64,000 nt of DNA from DASWJZ01 sp963805325 (GTDB taxonomy: Bacteria; Pseudomonadota; Alphaproteobacteria; Rhizobiales; Afifellaceae). Shown one piece after another: positions 1 to 8,735 of the stretch. The notes under the pieces were generated by a model. It had not been told where the DNA came from, searched no databases, and was given only the letters and a program-made list of their open reading frames with translations. The translations under genes and the position numbers were made by a program. The DNA is taken from NCBI GenBank assembly GCA_963805325.1, contig CAWDTS010000020.1, positions 1 through 64,000 of the forward strand, read 5' to 3'. Numbering within the stretch: the first letter of the stretch is position 1; each line of letters starts with the position of its first letter.

Positions 1-303
1 GCGCGCTGGCAGCGCCTCGCCGAAATATTGCGCGTAGACGCGGTTGAACGCCCCAAAGTCACGTGTGTCGTCAAGCCAGACGGTCGCCTTCACGACATCC
101 GCGAGGCCAAGCCCGATGGAGCCGAGAATCGTCTTGATGTTCTCGATCGACTGCCGGGTCTGCGCCTCGATGCCGCCGGGAACGACCGTGCCGTCCGGTC
201 CGAAGGGGACCTGCCCGGAGACGAACACCAGATCGCCGGCGCGCACGGCCTTCGAGAAGGGCGGTCCACCGGTCGCAGGCGGTCCAAAACGCTCGATGCT
301 CAT
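1..303 (-). CDS. RidA/YjgF family enamine/imine deaminase (3' end outside window)
   Basis: The product starts MSIERFGPPATGG and continues with the Rid-family pattern: a VFVSGQVPFGPDG strand, QTRQSIENIKTILGSIGL, and then VVKATVWLDD. The frame is open to the window edge, so about the last 25-30 residues of a usual 125-130 residue protein are missing. Rid proteins hydrolyse reactive enamine/imine intermediates in the cytosol, but many paralogues have unknown substrates. It lies 58 bases downstream of the class II aldolase on the same strand, so the two are probably co-transcribed. Family assignment is firm; the substrate is not known. Confidence 0.85.
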   Translation of the reverse strand, partial: MSIERFGPPATGGPPFSKAVRAGDLVFVSGQVPFGPDGTVVPGGIEAQTRQSIENIKTILGSIGLGLADVVKATVWLDDTRDFGAFNRVYAQYFGEALPAR

Positions 304-361
304 CTGATACTTCCTTCCTTGGCGTCGTCAGGGTTTCGGGCAGGTGATCACGGGCCTTCGC

Positions 362-1108
362 TCAGCGTCGCTTGGCGCGCGGCGCCACCTTTTTCGTTTT
401 CGCGGGACGCTTGGCCGTGGAGCGTTTCGCAGCCGGCTTCTCGATCCGCTTGGCGCCCGGCACGCCATAGGTGACGAACGCTTTCAGCGTCTCCTCGATC
501 GCGGAGTCCGGGAGGATGAAAGGGCCGCCGGCAAGGGCCAGCGTGTAATAGAACTGCTTGGCGATCGTCTCCAGCTCGACGGCGCGCCACATCGCCTCGT
601 CGAGATTGCGTCCAAGCGCGATCATGCCGTGATTGGCGAGAAGGCAACCGGTGCGCCCTTCGAGCGCCTTCACCGCATGCTCGGCGAGCGCCTTGGTGCC
701 GTAGGTTGCGTAGTCGGCGACGCGCACATCGGTGCCGCCGAAGGCGGCGACCATGTAGTGGCAGGCGGGGATCGGCTTGCGGGCGATCGCAAGCACGGTG
801 GCGAAGGTCGAGTGCGTATGCACGATCGCATTGATCTCGGGCCGCGCCTTCATGATGTCGAGGTGGAAGCGCCATTCCGAAGAGGGGAGGCGTGGCCCTT
901 CATAGGCGCCGTATTCGCCGTCGATCTCGAAGGCCGCGAGCATGGCCGGCTTCATGGTGTCGTAGGGAATCGAAGTCGGCGTGATGAGCATGTGGTCGCC
1001 GAAACGCGCGGAGATGTTGCCGGACGTGCCCTGGTTCAGGCCGGCGGCGTTCATCCAAAGCGCCTTGGCGATGATGGCCTCGCGCAGCTTTCTCTCTGTT
1101 GCGTCCAA
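362..1108 (-). CDS. class II aldolase/adducin family protein (fuculose-phosphate aldolase-like)
   Basis: This is a zinc-dependent class II aldolase-fold protein of 248 residues. Candidate metal ligands are His97 and His99 (IVHTHST) and His160 (NHGM), with the catalytic-type Glu78 in SSEWRFH. I chose a TTG start at 1108 because AGGAG lies six bases upstream; the longer in-frame ATG extension has no family-like sequence. The fold covers L-fuculose-1-phosphate and rhamnulose-1-phosphate aldolases, L-ribulose-5-phosphate epimerase and decarboxylases, so the substrate is open. The last 25 residues form an unusual Lys/Ala/Arg-rich basic tail that the core fold does not need. It is followed by the RidA-like gene and is divergent from the MFS gene. 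Confidence 0.85.
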   Translation of the reverse strand: MDATERKLREAIIAKALWMNAAGLNQGTSGNISARFGDHMLITPTSIPYDTMKPAMLAAFEIDGEYGAYEGPRLPSSEWRFHLDIMKARPEINAIVHTHSTFATVLAIARKPIPACHYMVAAFGGTDVRVADYATYGTKALAEHAVKALEGRTGCLLANHGMIALGRNLDEAMWRAVELETIAKQFYYTLALAGGPFILPDSAIEETLKAFVTYGVPGAKRIEKPAAKRSTAKRPAKTKKVAPRAKRR

Positions 1109-1265
1109 AGGGCGCTCCTGTGCTCGCTCGGCGCTTCGAATGCACGCTTGCGGCAAAACGCGCAAGCCGGGCGGCGGCCCTCCGCCACGCGACAGGCTGT
1201 GGCAAACGGTTGCGGCGGGGCCGCCGACCGGTGAGATTGCAGCGGGCTCGAGCCGGTCGATTCGC

Positions 1266-2528
1266 ATGAGCGCATCAAATTCCGCGCGTGGGCGCTTTTC
1301 CTGGGCGCTCTACGACTGGGCCAATTCGCCCTTCACCACACTCGTCATCACCTTCATCTTTCCCGCCTATTTCCAGGCGGGCATCGTAAAGGACGCTGTC
1401 GCCGGCCAGGCGCTCTGGGGTTACGCGGTTGCGGCGAGCGGGCTTCTGATCGCGGTCACGGCGCCCGTTTTCGGCGCCATCGCCGATGCGGCGGGGAGGC
1501 GGAAACCGTGGGTTTTGGCGTTCACTGTGGTCTGCGCCGCGGGTTCGGCGCTTCTCTGGTTCGCTGCGCCGTCGTCAGCCTTCATCGGCTACAGCCTCGG
1601 ATGCGTCATCGTCGCCAATGTCGGGTTCGAGTTCGGCGTCGTCTTCAACAACGCGATGCTGCCCGACATCGTACCCGAGGAGCGGCTGGGGCGGCTCTCG
1701 GGCTGGGCCTGGGGGCTCGGCTATGCGGGCGGGCTCGCGGCGCTTCTCGTCGCGCTCGTAGTCTTCATCTGGCCGGACCCGCCACTCTTCGGGCTCGACA
1801 AGGGATCCGCGGAGCAGGTTCGTGTTGTGGGCCCGCTGGTGGCGCTTTGGCTCATTCTCTTCTCGATCCCGCTCTTTCTCTTCACGCCGGACAGGCCGTC
1901 GCGCGGTGCGCCGATCGGTTCTCTCCTCAAGTCCGGCATTGCAGATCTCATGCGCTCCCTGGCGACGCTTCCCTCAAACCGGCCGCTTGCGATCTTCCTG
2001 CTTGCGCACATGATCTATGCCGACGGGCTGATCACGCTCTTCGCTTTCGGCGGCGTCTATGCGGCGGGCGCGTTCGGGCTCAGCCTCCCCGGGGTGATCG
2101 TCTTCGGCATCGCGCTCAACGTCGCCGCAGGGGCAGGGGCGGCGGCGTTTGCCTGGCTCGACGATTGGCTGGGATCGAAGCGCGTGATCGTGCTGGCGCT
2201 CGTCGGACTGATCGCCGCCTCGCTTCTTGCCGTCGCTGCGCAGACCCTCTTCTGGCTCTGGGTTGCGGGGATCGGCATCGGGATATTCGTCGGCCCGGCG
2301 CAGGCAGCGAGCCGTTCGCTGATGGCGCGGCTCACGGAGCCGGAGAAGCGCGCCGGCGCGTTCGGCCTCTATGCGCTTTCCGGCAAGGCGACGGCGTTTC
2401 TCGGGCCGGCCACGGTCGCGTCGATCACGGCTGTCAGCGGCAGCCAGCGGGCCGGGATCGCGGCGATCATCGTGTTCTTCGTGATCGGCCTCGTGCTGCT
2501 TCTGAACGTGCGCGAGCCGGGACGGTGA
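1266..2528 (+). CDS. MFS transporter, UMF1/ATG22-like family
   Basis: A 420-residue integral membrane protein with about 12 hydrophobic segments. The N-terminal ALYDWANSPFTTLVITFIFP is the hallmark of the ATG22/UMF1-type major facilitator group, and ADAAGRRKPWV is the usual loop 2-3 MFS motif. Family members are thought to export amino acids or other small molecules; the substrate cannot be read here. The start MSASNS was chosen because upstream in-frame sequence is antisense to the aldolase gene. The ribosome-binding site is weak. The gene converges on the sugar-nucleotide dehydrogenase across a palindromic repeat. Confidence 0.85.
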   Translation: MSASNSARGRFSWALYDWANSPFTTLVITFIFPAYFQAGIVKDAVAGQALWGYAVAASGLLIAVTAPVFGAIADAAGRRKPWVLAFTVVCAAGSALLWFAAPSSAFIGYSLGCVIVANVGFEFGVVFNNAMLPDIVPEERLGRLSGWAWGLGYAGGLAALLVALVVFIWPDPPLFGLDKGSAEQVRVVGPLVALWLILFSIPLFLFTPDRPSRGAPIGSLLKSGIADLMRSLATLPSNRPLAIFLLAHMIYADGLITLFAFGGVYAAGAFGLSLPGVIVFGIALNVAAGAGAAAFAWLDDWLGSKRVIVLALVGLIAASLLAVAAQTLFWLWVAGIGIGIFVGPAQAASRSLMARLTEPEKRAGAFGLYALSGKATAFLGPATVASITAVSGSQRAGIAAIIVFFVIGLVLLLNVREPGR

Positions 2529-2550
2529 CGACGGGACCTGGAGGCCACCC

Positions 2551-2675
2551 AATCTCCTCATACTGAGGTGCGAGCGCAGCGAGCTTCGATGCACGCAAGG
2601 CGACAATCCCCGTGTATTCGGGAGCCCTCCTTCGAGGCTCGGGCTTCGCCCTCGCACCTCAGTATGAGGGGGATT
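2551..2675. repeat. long inverted repeat, REP-like palindromic element
   Basis: The left arm (2551-2574, core CTCATACTGAGGTGCGAG) is the reverse complement of the right arm (2651-2675) apart from one extra base. About 75 bases between the arms contain further short complementary pieces (CGAGCTTCGATG, CTTCGAGGCTCG). CTCAT..TGAGGTGCGAGC palindromes ending near TTCGAGGCTC are common dispersed intergenic elements in Rhizobiales. It fills the gap between two converging genes, where it could also act as a bidirectional transcript end. Confidence 0.75.
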
Positions 2676-2700
2676 GATACAGTCGCCCGGCGTTGAGAAC

Positions 2701-4053
2701 TCACGCCTTCACGATGCGGTCGCGATTGGATTTGACGTCGCGCGTGGCGTTGCGGGTGTCGACAACGAGCGGCGCCGCGGCGACCAGCGCCTCCCAGTCG
2801 ATGCCGTCATGGTTCGTCACGATGAGGGTCAGATCGTAGTCGGGCGCGCCCGAAAGCGGTACCGACCGGCGACCGGCGAGCGCACTATGTTCCCGTGTGG
2901 GGCCGATCACCGGGATGAAAGGGTCGTGGTAATCCGTCTTGGCGCCACGGCCTTCGAGGAGCTCGATGATTCTCAGCGCCGGGCTTTCGCGCATGTCGTC
3001 GACGTTCTTCTTGTAGGCGATGCCGACGACGAGGACGCGCGCGCCGTTCAGGCCCTTGCCGGTCTTCGCGTCGAGCGCCGCAGCGACGCGGTCGACAACG
3101 ACCCTCGGCATGGCGGTGTTGATTTCGCCGGCAAGCTCGACGAAGCGCACCGGAACCTCGAACTCACGCGCCTTCCAGGTGAGATAGAACGGGTCGATCG
3201 GAATGCAGTGCCCGCCGAGGCCGGGGCCGGGATAGAAAGCCATATATCCGAAAGGCTTAGTCTTCGCCGCGTCGATCACTTCCCAGACGTCGATTCCCAT
3301 CGCGTCATAGACGAGCTTCAGTTCGTTCACGAGCGCGATGTTTACGGAGCGGAAGATGTTCTCGGTCAGCTTCACGGCCTCGGCCGTGGCGGTGGTCGAG
3401 ACCGGCACGAGCTTGTCGATGAACTGCCCATAGAGTGCAGCGACGGCCTCCGCCGCCTTCGGCCCTTCGCCGCCGACGACTTTCGGGATGCCGGAGGTGC
3501 CGAACTCGATGTTGCCGGGGTCCTCGCGCTCCGGCGAATAGGCGACGAATATCGTCTCCTCGGAGCGAAGGCCGCTCCGTTCAAGAATCGGCTTCAGGAC
3601 CTCGGTCGTGGTGCCCGGATAGGTCGTCGATTCCAGCACGACGAGCTGACCGGGGCGAAGATGCGGCACAAGGCTCTCCGCCGTTTTCTGGATGTAGGAC
3701 AGGTCCGGCTCGCGGTTTCGGTTGAGCGGCGTCGGGACGCAGATCAGGATGGCGTCGGCCGCGGCAAGCCTTGCGACGTCGGCGGTCGCCTCGAAACCGT
3801 TCTTGCGCATCTCCCGCACGCTCTCGTCGGTGATGTGCTTGATGTATGAGACGCCGGAATTGAGCTTCTCCGCCTTCGCGGGGTCCACGTCGTAGCCGAT
3901 GACCTTGTGGCCGGTTCCGGCGACGGCGCGTGAAAGCGGAAGTCCGACATAGCCGAGCCCGATCACCGCGACGGTCGCGCGCCGGCTGGCGATTCGCGCA
4001 AGCAGCGTATCGAAGTCCGCGTCAACGGCGGCGTGCGCGACCTTGTCCTGCAT
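2701..4053 (-). CDS. wbpA: UDP-N-acetylglucosamine/mannosamine 6-dehydrogenase family (WbpA/WecC-type)
   Basis: A 450-residue nucleotide-sugar dehydrogenase that oxidises the C6 hydroxyl of a UDP-HexNAc to a uronic acid for surface polysaccharide. Visible features are the N-terminal NAD-binding GLGYVGLPL (about residue 38), the central VLESTTYPGTT segment, and catalytic Cys in PGLGGHCIPIDPFYL. The GGHCIPIDP form is typical of UDP-HexNAc rather than UDP-glucose dehydrogenases. The start at MQDKV (4053) is preferred over a TTG at 4080. No glycosyltransferases lie beside it, so the end product is unknown. It may be transcribed behind korAB. Confidence 0.85.
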   Translation of the reverse strand: MQDKVAHAAVDADFDTLLARIASRRATVAVIGLGYVGLPLSRAVAGTGHKVIGYDVDPAKAEKLNSGVSYIKHITDESVREMRKNGFEATADVARLAAADAILICVPTPLNRNREPDLSYIQKTAESLVPHLRPGQLVVLESTTYPGTTTEVLKPILERSGLRSEETIFVAYSPEREDPGNIEFGTSGIPKVVGGEGPKAAEAVAALYGQFIDKLVPVSTTATAEAVKLTENIFRSVNIALVNELKLVYDAMGIDVWEVIDAAKTKPFGYMAFYPGPGLGGHCIPIDPFYLTWKAREFEVPVRFVELAGEINTAMPRVVVDRVAAALDAKTGKGLNGARVLVVGIAYKKNVDDMRESPALRIIELLEGRGAKTDYHDPFIPVIGPTREHSALAGRRSVPLSGAPDYDLTLIVTNHDGIDWEALVAAAPLVVDTRNATRDVKSNRDRIVKA

Positions 4054-4122
4054 TTCGAATGCGTCCCGCGTGACGTTCAAGCACCGGACTTCGGCGGAAA
4101 GTGGTCCGCCGAGTCAATTCCC

Positions 4123-5118
4123 TCAACCGGGGGCCCTGGCCGAAAGAAGAGCGGAGAGCTGATCGCGGCTCATCGGTGCCGTCGGCTTCAGCTCGGCAAA
4201 GCCGGGGTGTGCCGCGTCGAGCGGACGGGCGTAGATCACGCCGAGCGCCGTCGGCTCGTCGCCGCCGCCAAGGCCCGCGAGCGCAATTGCGCGGGGGAGA
4301 TTGGTCTCGTCGTGACGGGCGACCGCCTCAAGCGGCGCATCGACGCCGACAGTCACGACGCGGAAGCGGCACGCGCCTTCGTCGAAGACGAGGCCCTTAT
4401 CCTTCGTCTTGCCGAAGAGCATCGGCTCGCCGTGCTTCAGCCTGATCCCGACATCGGCGGCGGTGGCCTTCTCGCCGAGCGGCCCGAAGGCGCCGTCGTG
4501 ATAGATGATGCAGTTCTGCAGGATCTCCACGAGCGAGGCGCCCTTGTGCGCGTGCGCGCGCACCAGCATCTCCGGCATGTGATCCTGCATGAAATCGACG
4601 GTGCGCGCGATGAACGAGCCGCCGGAGCCGAGTGCAAGGAGCGCGGCGTTCACCGGCCGCTCGATTGAGCCGCCGGGCGTTGAGGGCGAGCGGGTGCCGA
4701 TCGGCGAGGTCGGCGAATACTGGCCCTTGGTCAGGCCGTAGATCGCATTGTTCAGGAGCAAGAGGTTCAGGTCGACGTCACGGCGCAGCGCATGCAGCAG
4801 ATGGTTGCCGCCGATCGACAGGAAGTCGCCGTCGCCGCCGACCACCCAGACGTCGAGGTCGGGATTGGCGAGCTTCGTGCCCGTCGCCACAGCCGGCGCG
4901 CGGCCGTGGATCGTGTGGAAACCGTAGCTTGCGATGTAATAGGGAAAGCGCGCGGCGCAGCCGATGCCGGAAATGAACACGACCTCGTGCGGCGGGCGAC
5001 CGATTTCGGCGAGCGCCGCGCGCACGCCCTTCAGGATCGCATAATCGCCGCAGCCTGGGCACCAGCGCACCTCCTGGTCGGAGGTGAAGTCCTTCGATGA
5101 AAGCGGCATCACGTTCAT
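4123..5118 (-). CDS. korB: 2-oxoacid:ferredoxin oxidoreductase, beta subunit (KorB-like)
   Basis: A 331-residue beta subunit of a CoA-dependent 2-oxoacid:ferredoxin oxidoreductase, most likely acting on 2-oxoglutarate. It binds thiamine diphosphate and an iron-sulfur cluster. RWCPGCGDYAILKG carries the N-terminal CxxC, and GGDGDFLSIGGNHLLHALRR with the LLLNNAIYGLTKGQYSPTS segment forms the TPP/Mg site. The ATG at 5118 overlaps the alpha-subunit stop as ATGA, indicating translational coupling. Substrate assignment rests on the two-subunit KorAB architecture and on the neighbouring citrate synthase gene, so 2-oxoglutarate is an inference. Confidence 0.9.
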   Translation of the reverse strand: MNVMPLSSKDFTSDQEVRWCPGCGDYAILKGVRAALAEIGRPPHEVVFISGIGCAARFPYYIASYGFHTIHGRAPAVATGTKLANPDLDVWVVGGDGDFLSIGGNHLLHALRRDVDLNLLLLNNAIYGLTKGQYSPTSPIGTRSPSTPGGSIERPVNAALLALGSGGSFIARTVDFMQDHMPEMLVRAHAHKGASLVEILQNCIIYHDGAFGPLGEKATAADVGIRLKHGEPMLFGKTKDKGLVFDEGACRFRVVTVGVDAPLEAVARHDETNLPRAIALAGLGGGDEPTALGVIYARPLDAAHPGFAELKPTAPMSRDQLSALLSARAPG

Positions 5119-7004
5119 TGCACGCGCCCCTTTAGCCGCGCGGAGAATTCCGCCTCCAGTGTCGAGACGAGGAAGGGCCGGCCGGTGATCTGCGTCACCG
5201 GCTCGACCGGCAGAAGATATTTCGCCCGCAGCATGGCAGTCAGCTGGCCTGAATTCATCTCGGCGCACACAATTCTCTTGTAGCGCTTCAAGATTGCCTC
5301 AAGCCCGGCGGGGAGCGGTGAGAGCTGACGGATATGGAGATGCGCGACCGCGTGGCCGTCGGCCTCGAGATTGCGCACAGCCTGGCGGATCGGCCCGAAG
5401 GTCGAGCCCCAGCCGATGACCAGGAGATCGCCGGAGTCCGGGCCTTCGTGGATGAGCGCGCGGTCGTTGCGTTCCGCGACCCGCGCGATCTTTTCGGCGC
5501 GCAGTTGCACCATCTGCTCATGGTTGTCGGGGTCGTAGGAGATATTGCCGGTGACGGCGTCCTTCTCGATGCCGCCGACCCGATGCACGAGGCCTGGCGT
5601 TCCCGGCGCGATCCATTGGCGGCCGAGCGTCTCGGGGTCGCGGGTGAAGGCGGTAACAGGATCTCCGCCGTTGCCTGAAACGCGGGGCGGGAAAGCGATG
5701 AGCGCATCCACGTCCGGCGTCTCCCATTCGCTGATGGCGTTGGCGAGATAGGCGTCGGAGAGCACGATGACGGGCGTCATCGCTTCGATGGCGATACGCG
5801 CCGCGTCGACGACGATATCGAAGCAGTCGCCGGGCGTCGCGGGCGCAAGCACGGGAAGCGGCGCCTCGCCGTGGCGGCCGAGCACCGCCATGTCGAGATC
5901 GGCCTGTTCCGGCTTGGTCGGCATGCCGGTCGAGGGGCCGGCGCGCTGCACGTCTATGACGACGAGCGGCAGTTCGGCGGTGACGGCAAGGCCGAGCGCC
6001 TCGGTCTTCAAGGAGAGGCCCGGACCGGACGATGCGGTGACGCCGAGCCCCCCGGCATAGGAGGCGCCGATCGCGGCGCAGACGGCGGCGATCTCGTCCT
6101 CGGCCTGGAATGTTTTGACGCCGGCCTTCAGCTTGGCCAGCGCGTGAAGGAGCGCGGAGGCCGGCGTGATCGGATAGGAGCAGTAGAAAATCGGTCGGCC
6201 GGAGAGGGCGCTGGCTGCGGCAACGCCGAGCGCCATCGCATCGGTGCCCGACACCATGCGCGAACGGTTCGAACGCGCATCGGCCTTCTCGATGTCCACG
6301 ACCTCGGGGATCGCGAGTTCCATCGTCTCGCCGTAGGCGTAGCCGGCCTTGAGCGCCGCGCGGTTGCCGCCGAGCAGCGACGGCTCCTTGGCGAAACGCC
6401 GCTCGACCCAGGCGATCGTCGCGTCCGGCGACTGGCCGCAAAGCCAGAGCGACAATCCGAGCGCCCAGAAATTCTTGGCGCGGCTGCCGTCCTTGCGGCC
6501 GAGCCCGAATTCGGTGACCGATTCGAGCGCGCGCTGCGTCATTGCGATCGGGATCGTGCGATAGGGCGCAGCGCCGCTGTCGTCGACCGGGCTCGCCGCG
6601 AGACCGGCCTTCATGAAGGCGCGCTCGTTGAAGGCGCCCTCGTCGTAGACGACGGTGCCGCCGGACTTCAGAAACTGGATGTTAGTGACGAACGCCGCGG
6701 GGTTGAACGCGACGAGCACGTCCGCCTCGTCGCCGGGGGTCAGCACCTCGCCGGCGCCGAACTGCACCTGGTAGGCGGAGACGCCGAAGGTCGTGCCCGC
6801 GGGCGCGCGAATCTCGGCCGGGAACTCCGGCAGCGTCATCAGGTCCGCACCCGTTGATGCGGCCGCAGTCGCGAACTGGTGGCCGGCGAGTTGCACGCCG
6901 TCGCCGGAATCGCCTGCAAAACGGACGACGAGCGCCGTCCTGTGCAGCTTGGCGCCCGCTCGCGGGCGCGCCGTCTGTCGTTCGGTGGTGTCACCGAGGC
7001 TCAT
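5115..7004 (-). CDS. korA: 2-oxoacid:ferredoxin oxidoreductase, gamma-alpha fused subunit (KorA-like)
   Basis: A 629-residue protein with the fused order seen in two-subunit KorAB enzymes. The gamma domain comes first (VVRFAGDSGDGVQLAG, about residues 27-42). The alpha domain starts near residue 240 with GTDAMALGVAAAS, SYPITPAS and ASSGPGLSLKTEALG, followed by a C-terminal transketolase-like VIGWGSTFGPIRQAV domain. With KorB it converts 2-oxoglutarate, CoA and oxidised ferredoxin to succinyl-CoA. It is divergent from gltA across about 410 bases. Such enzymes can replace or supplement the NAD-linked 2-oxoglutarate dehydrogenase complex. Confidence 0.9.
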   Translation of the reverse strand: MSLGDTTERQTARPRAGAKLHRTALVVRFAGDSGDGVQLAGHQFATAAASTGADLMTLPEFPAEIRAPAGTTFGVSAYQVQFGAGEVLTPGDEADVLVAFNPAAFVTNIQFLKSGGTVVYDEGAFNERAFMKAGLAASPVDDSGAAPYRTIPIAMTQRALESVTEFGLGRKDGSRAKNFWALGLSLWLCGQSPDATIAWVERRFAKEPSLLGGNRAALKAGYAYGETMELAIPEVVDIEKADARSNRSRMVSGTDAMALGVAAASALSGRPIFYCSYPITPASALLHALAKLKAGVKTFQAEDEIAAVCAAIGASYAGGLGVTASSGPGLSLKTEALGLAVTAELPLVVIDVQRAGPSTGMPTKPEQADLDMAVLGRHGEAPLPVLAPATPGDCFDIVVDAARIAIEAMTPVIVLSDAYLANAISEWETPDVDALIAFPPRVSGNGGDPVTAFTRDPETLGRQWIAPGTPGLVHRVGGIEKDAVTGNISYDPDNHEQMVQLRAEKIARVAERNDRALIHEGPDSGDLLVIGWGSTFGPIRQAVRNLEADGHAVAHLHIRQLSPLPAGLEAILKRYKRIVCAEMNSGQLTAMLRAKYLLPVEPVTQITGRPFLVSTLEAEFSARLKGRVQ

Positions 7005-7416
7005 AGTTCTTCGCCGCCTCCGGCTGTTGCGTTTCGTCTGGAAACTGGTGGGTCAGAGCGTGCCGGGCGCCCGCCTGGGCGGCGGATATCACGGGATGCC
7101 GATCTTTGACCAGACGGCGGGGAATTTCGTTAATCCAAGCGCCCGGCGCAAGGCGGGGGACTCCTCCGCAATAGCCTGATTTGAGCATGTTTTTTCCCTT
7201 AGAGCGCTGCAGCGGCAACCGCACCGCGTGTCATTTCTGCTGCGCTCGCGAGATGCCCTTGTGAATTTGCGTGCGCTGCAACATTATGCTGCAGCTTTGG
7301 GGGCTGCACGCGCCGACCTGGAAGAGTTTGCACTCAATCGACACTCGCGCGAGTCAGACGCCTCTCGACAGGCACAGCATCGGCCGTTAGGGCCTGAGGA
7401 TCGCGCTGAGGTGAAA
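7005..7416. other. long divergent intergenic region between korA and gltA
   Basis: These 412 bases hold no gene I can support. A 77-residue antisense reading frame at 6991-7224 overlaps the korA start, has no recognisable family features and was rejected. The right half contains short complementary GCTGCA/TGCAGC pieces around 7277-7294 and a plausible sigma70-type promoter reading toward gltA. The leader before gltA would then be about 120 bases long, which leaves room for control I cannot identify. Confidence 0.5.
7259..7287 (+). promoter_or_regulatory. possible sigma70-type promoter for gltA
   Basis: TTGTGA at 7259-7264 is followed after 17 bases by CATTAT at 7282-7287. Both hexamers keep the most conserved positions of -35 and -10 elements, and the spacing is ideal. 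This is sequence resemblance only. Confidence 0.35.
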
Positions 7417-8688
7417 ATGAGCAACAAGACGGCCAAGCTGACAATCGGCAACGAAAGCTGGGATTTCGATATCCTCGACGGAACGACCGGTCCGCAGGTC
7501 ATCGATATCAGCAAGCTCTACCAGAAGACCGGCCGCTTCACATACGACCCTGGCTTCACATCGACCGCTTCCTGCGCCTCCTCCATCACCTACATCGACG
7601 GCGACGAGGGCGTGCTGCTCTATCGCGGCTATCCGATCGACGAGCTGGCGGAGAAGAAGACGTTCCTGGAGGTCGCCTACCTGCTTCTCTACGGCGAGCT
7701 GCCGACGCCGGAGCAGAAGACCGACTTCGACTACCGCGTCACCCGCCATACGATGATCCATGAGCAGATGACGCGCTTCTTCACCGGCTTCCGCCGCGAC
7801 GCGCATCCGATGGCGGTGATGTGCGGGATGGTGGGCGCGATGTCGGCCTTCTATCACGACTCCACCGACATCTCCGATCCGTACCAGCGCATGGTCGCGT
7901 CGATCCGCATGATCGCGAAGACGCCGACGATCGGCGCGGCGGCGTTCAAATACTCGATCGGCCAGCCCTTCGTTTATCCGAAGAACAGCCTCGATTACGC
8001 ATCGAACTTCCTCAACATGTGCTTCTCGGTGCCGTGCGAGGATTACAATCTGAACCCGATCCTGGCGCGCGCCATGGATGTCATCTTCATCCTGCACGCC
8101 GACCATGAGCAGAATGCGTCGACGTCGACCGTGCGGCTTGCGAGCTCGTCGGGCGCCAATCCGTTCGCCTGCATTGCGGCCGGCATTGCGAGCCTTTGGG
8201 GCCCGGCGCATGGCGGCGCCAACGAGGCGGCGTTGCAGACGTTCGCGGAGATCGGCAGCAAGGACCGCATCCCGCATTTCATCGAGCGGGCGAAGGACAA
8301 GAACGATCCCTTCCGCCTCTCCGGGTTCGGGCATCGCGTCTACAAGAGCTACGATCCGCGCGCCAAGGTGATGCAGAAGATCTGCCATCAGGTGCTGGAT
8401 GAACTCGGCGTCAACGACCGGCTGCTCGAAGTCGCCATGGAGCTTGAGCACGTCGCGCTCACCGACGAGTATTTCGTCGAGCGGAAGCTCTATCCGAACG
8501 TCGACTTCTATTCCGGCATCACGCTCCGTGCGCTCGGCTTCCCGGACAACATGCTGACGGTGCTCTTCGCTGTGGCGCGTACTGTCGGCTGGGTGGCGCA
8601 GTGGAACGAGATGGTGGAGGACGAGACGCAGCGCATCGGCCGTCCGCGCCAGCTTTATACTGGCGCAACCGAGCGGCACGTGCCCTGA
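7417..8688 (+). CDS. gltA: citrate synthase
   Basis: A 423-residue type II (Gram-negative style) citrate synthase, which condenses acetyl-CoA and oxaloacetate as the TCA entry step. Catalytic residues are in place: the HADHEQNAST motif (His227/His230), His265 in WGPAHGGANE, and Asp363 in NVDFYSG. The ATG at 7417 has GAGG seven bases upstream and gives the normal family length; the longer upstream frame has no conserved sequence. It is divergent from korAB and is followed 47 bases later by a thiolase gene, so acetyl-CoA-linked functions cluster here. Confidence 0.96.
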   Translation: MSNKTAKLTIGNESWDFDILDGTTGPQVIDISKLYQKTGRFTYDPGFTSTASCASSITYIDGDEGVLLYRGYPIDELAEKKTFLEVAYLLLYGELPTPEQKTDFDYRVTRHTMIHEQMTRFFTGFRRDAHPMAVMCGMVGAMSAFYHDSTDISDPYQRMVASIRMIAKTPTIGAAAFKYSIGQPFVYPKNSLDYASNFLNMCFSVPCEDYNLNPILARAMDVIFILHADHEQNASTSTVRLASSSGANPFACIAAGIASLWGPAHGGANEAALQTFAEIGSKDRIPHFIERAKDKNDPFRLSGFGHRVYKSYDPRAKVMQKICHQVLDELGVNDRLLEVAMELEHVALTDEYFVERKLYPNVDFYSGITLRALGFPDNMLTVLFAVARTVGWVAQWNEMVEDETQRIGRPRQLYTGATERHVP

Positions 8689-8735
8689 CACAGGCGCCTT
8701 TCGCACTTTCTCCCGCTTCGTCGTAAGCTCACGCG

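Noticed and set aside
2674..3849. 391-residue plus-strand reading frame
   Set aside because: Antisense to the nucleotide-sugar dehydrogenase, Arg/Val/Asp-rich with no family features; typical GC-rich shadow.
6991..7224. 77-residue minus-strand reading frame upstream of korA
   Set aside because: Overlaps the korA start, has no good ribosome site, and shows no conserved character.
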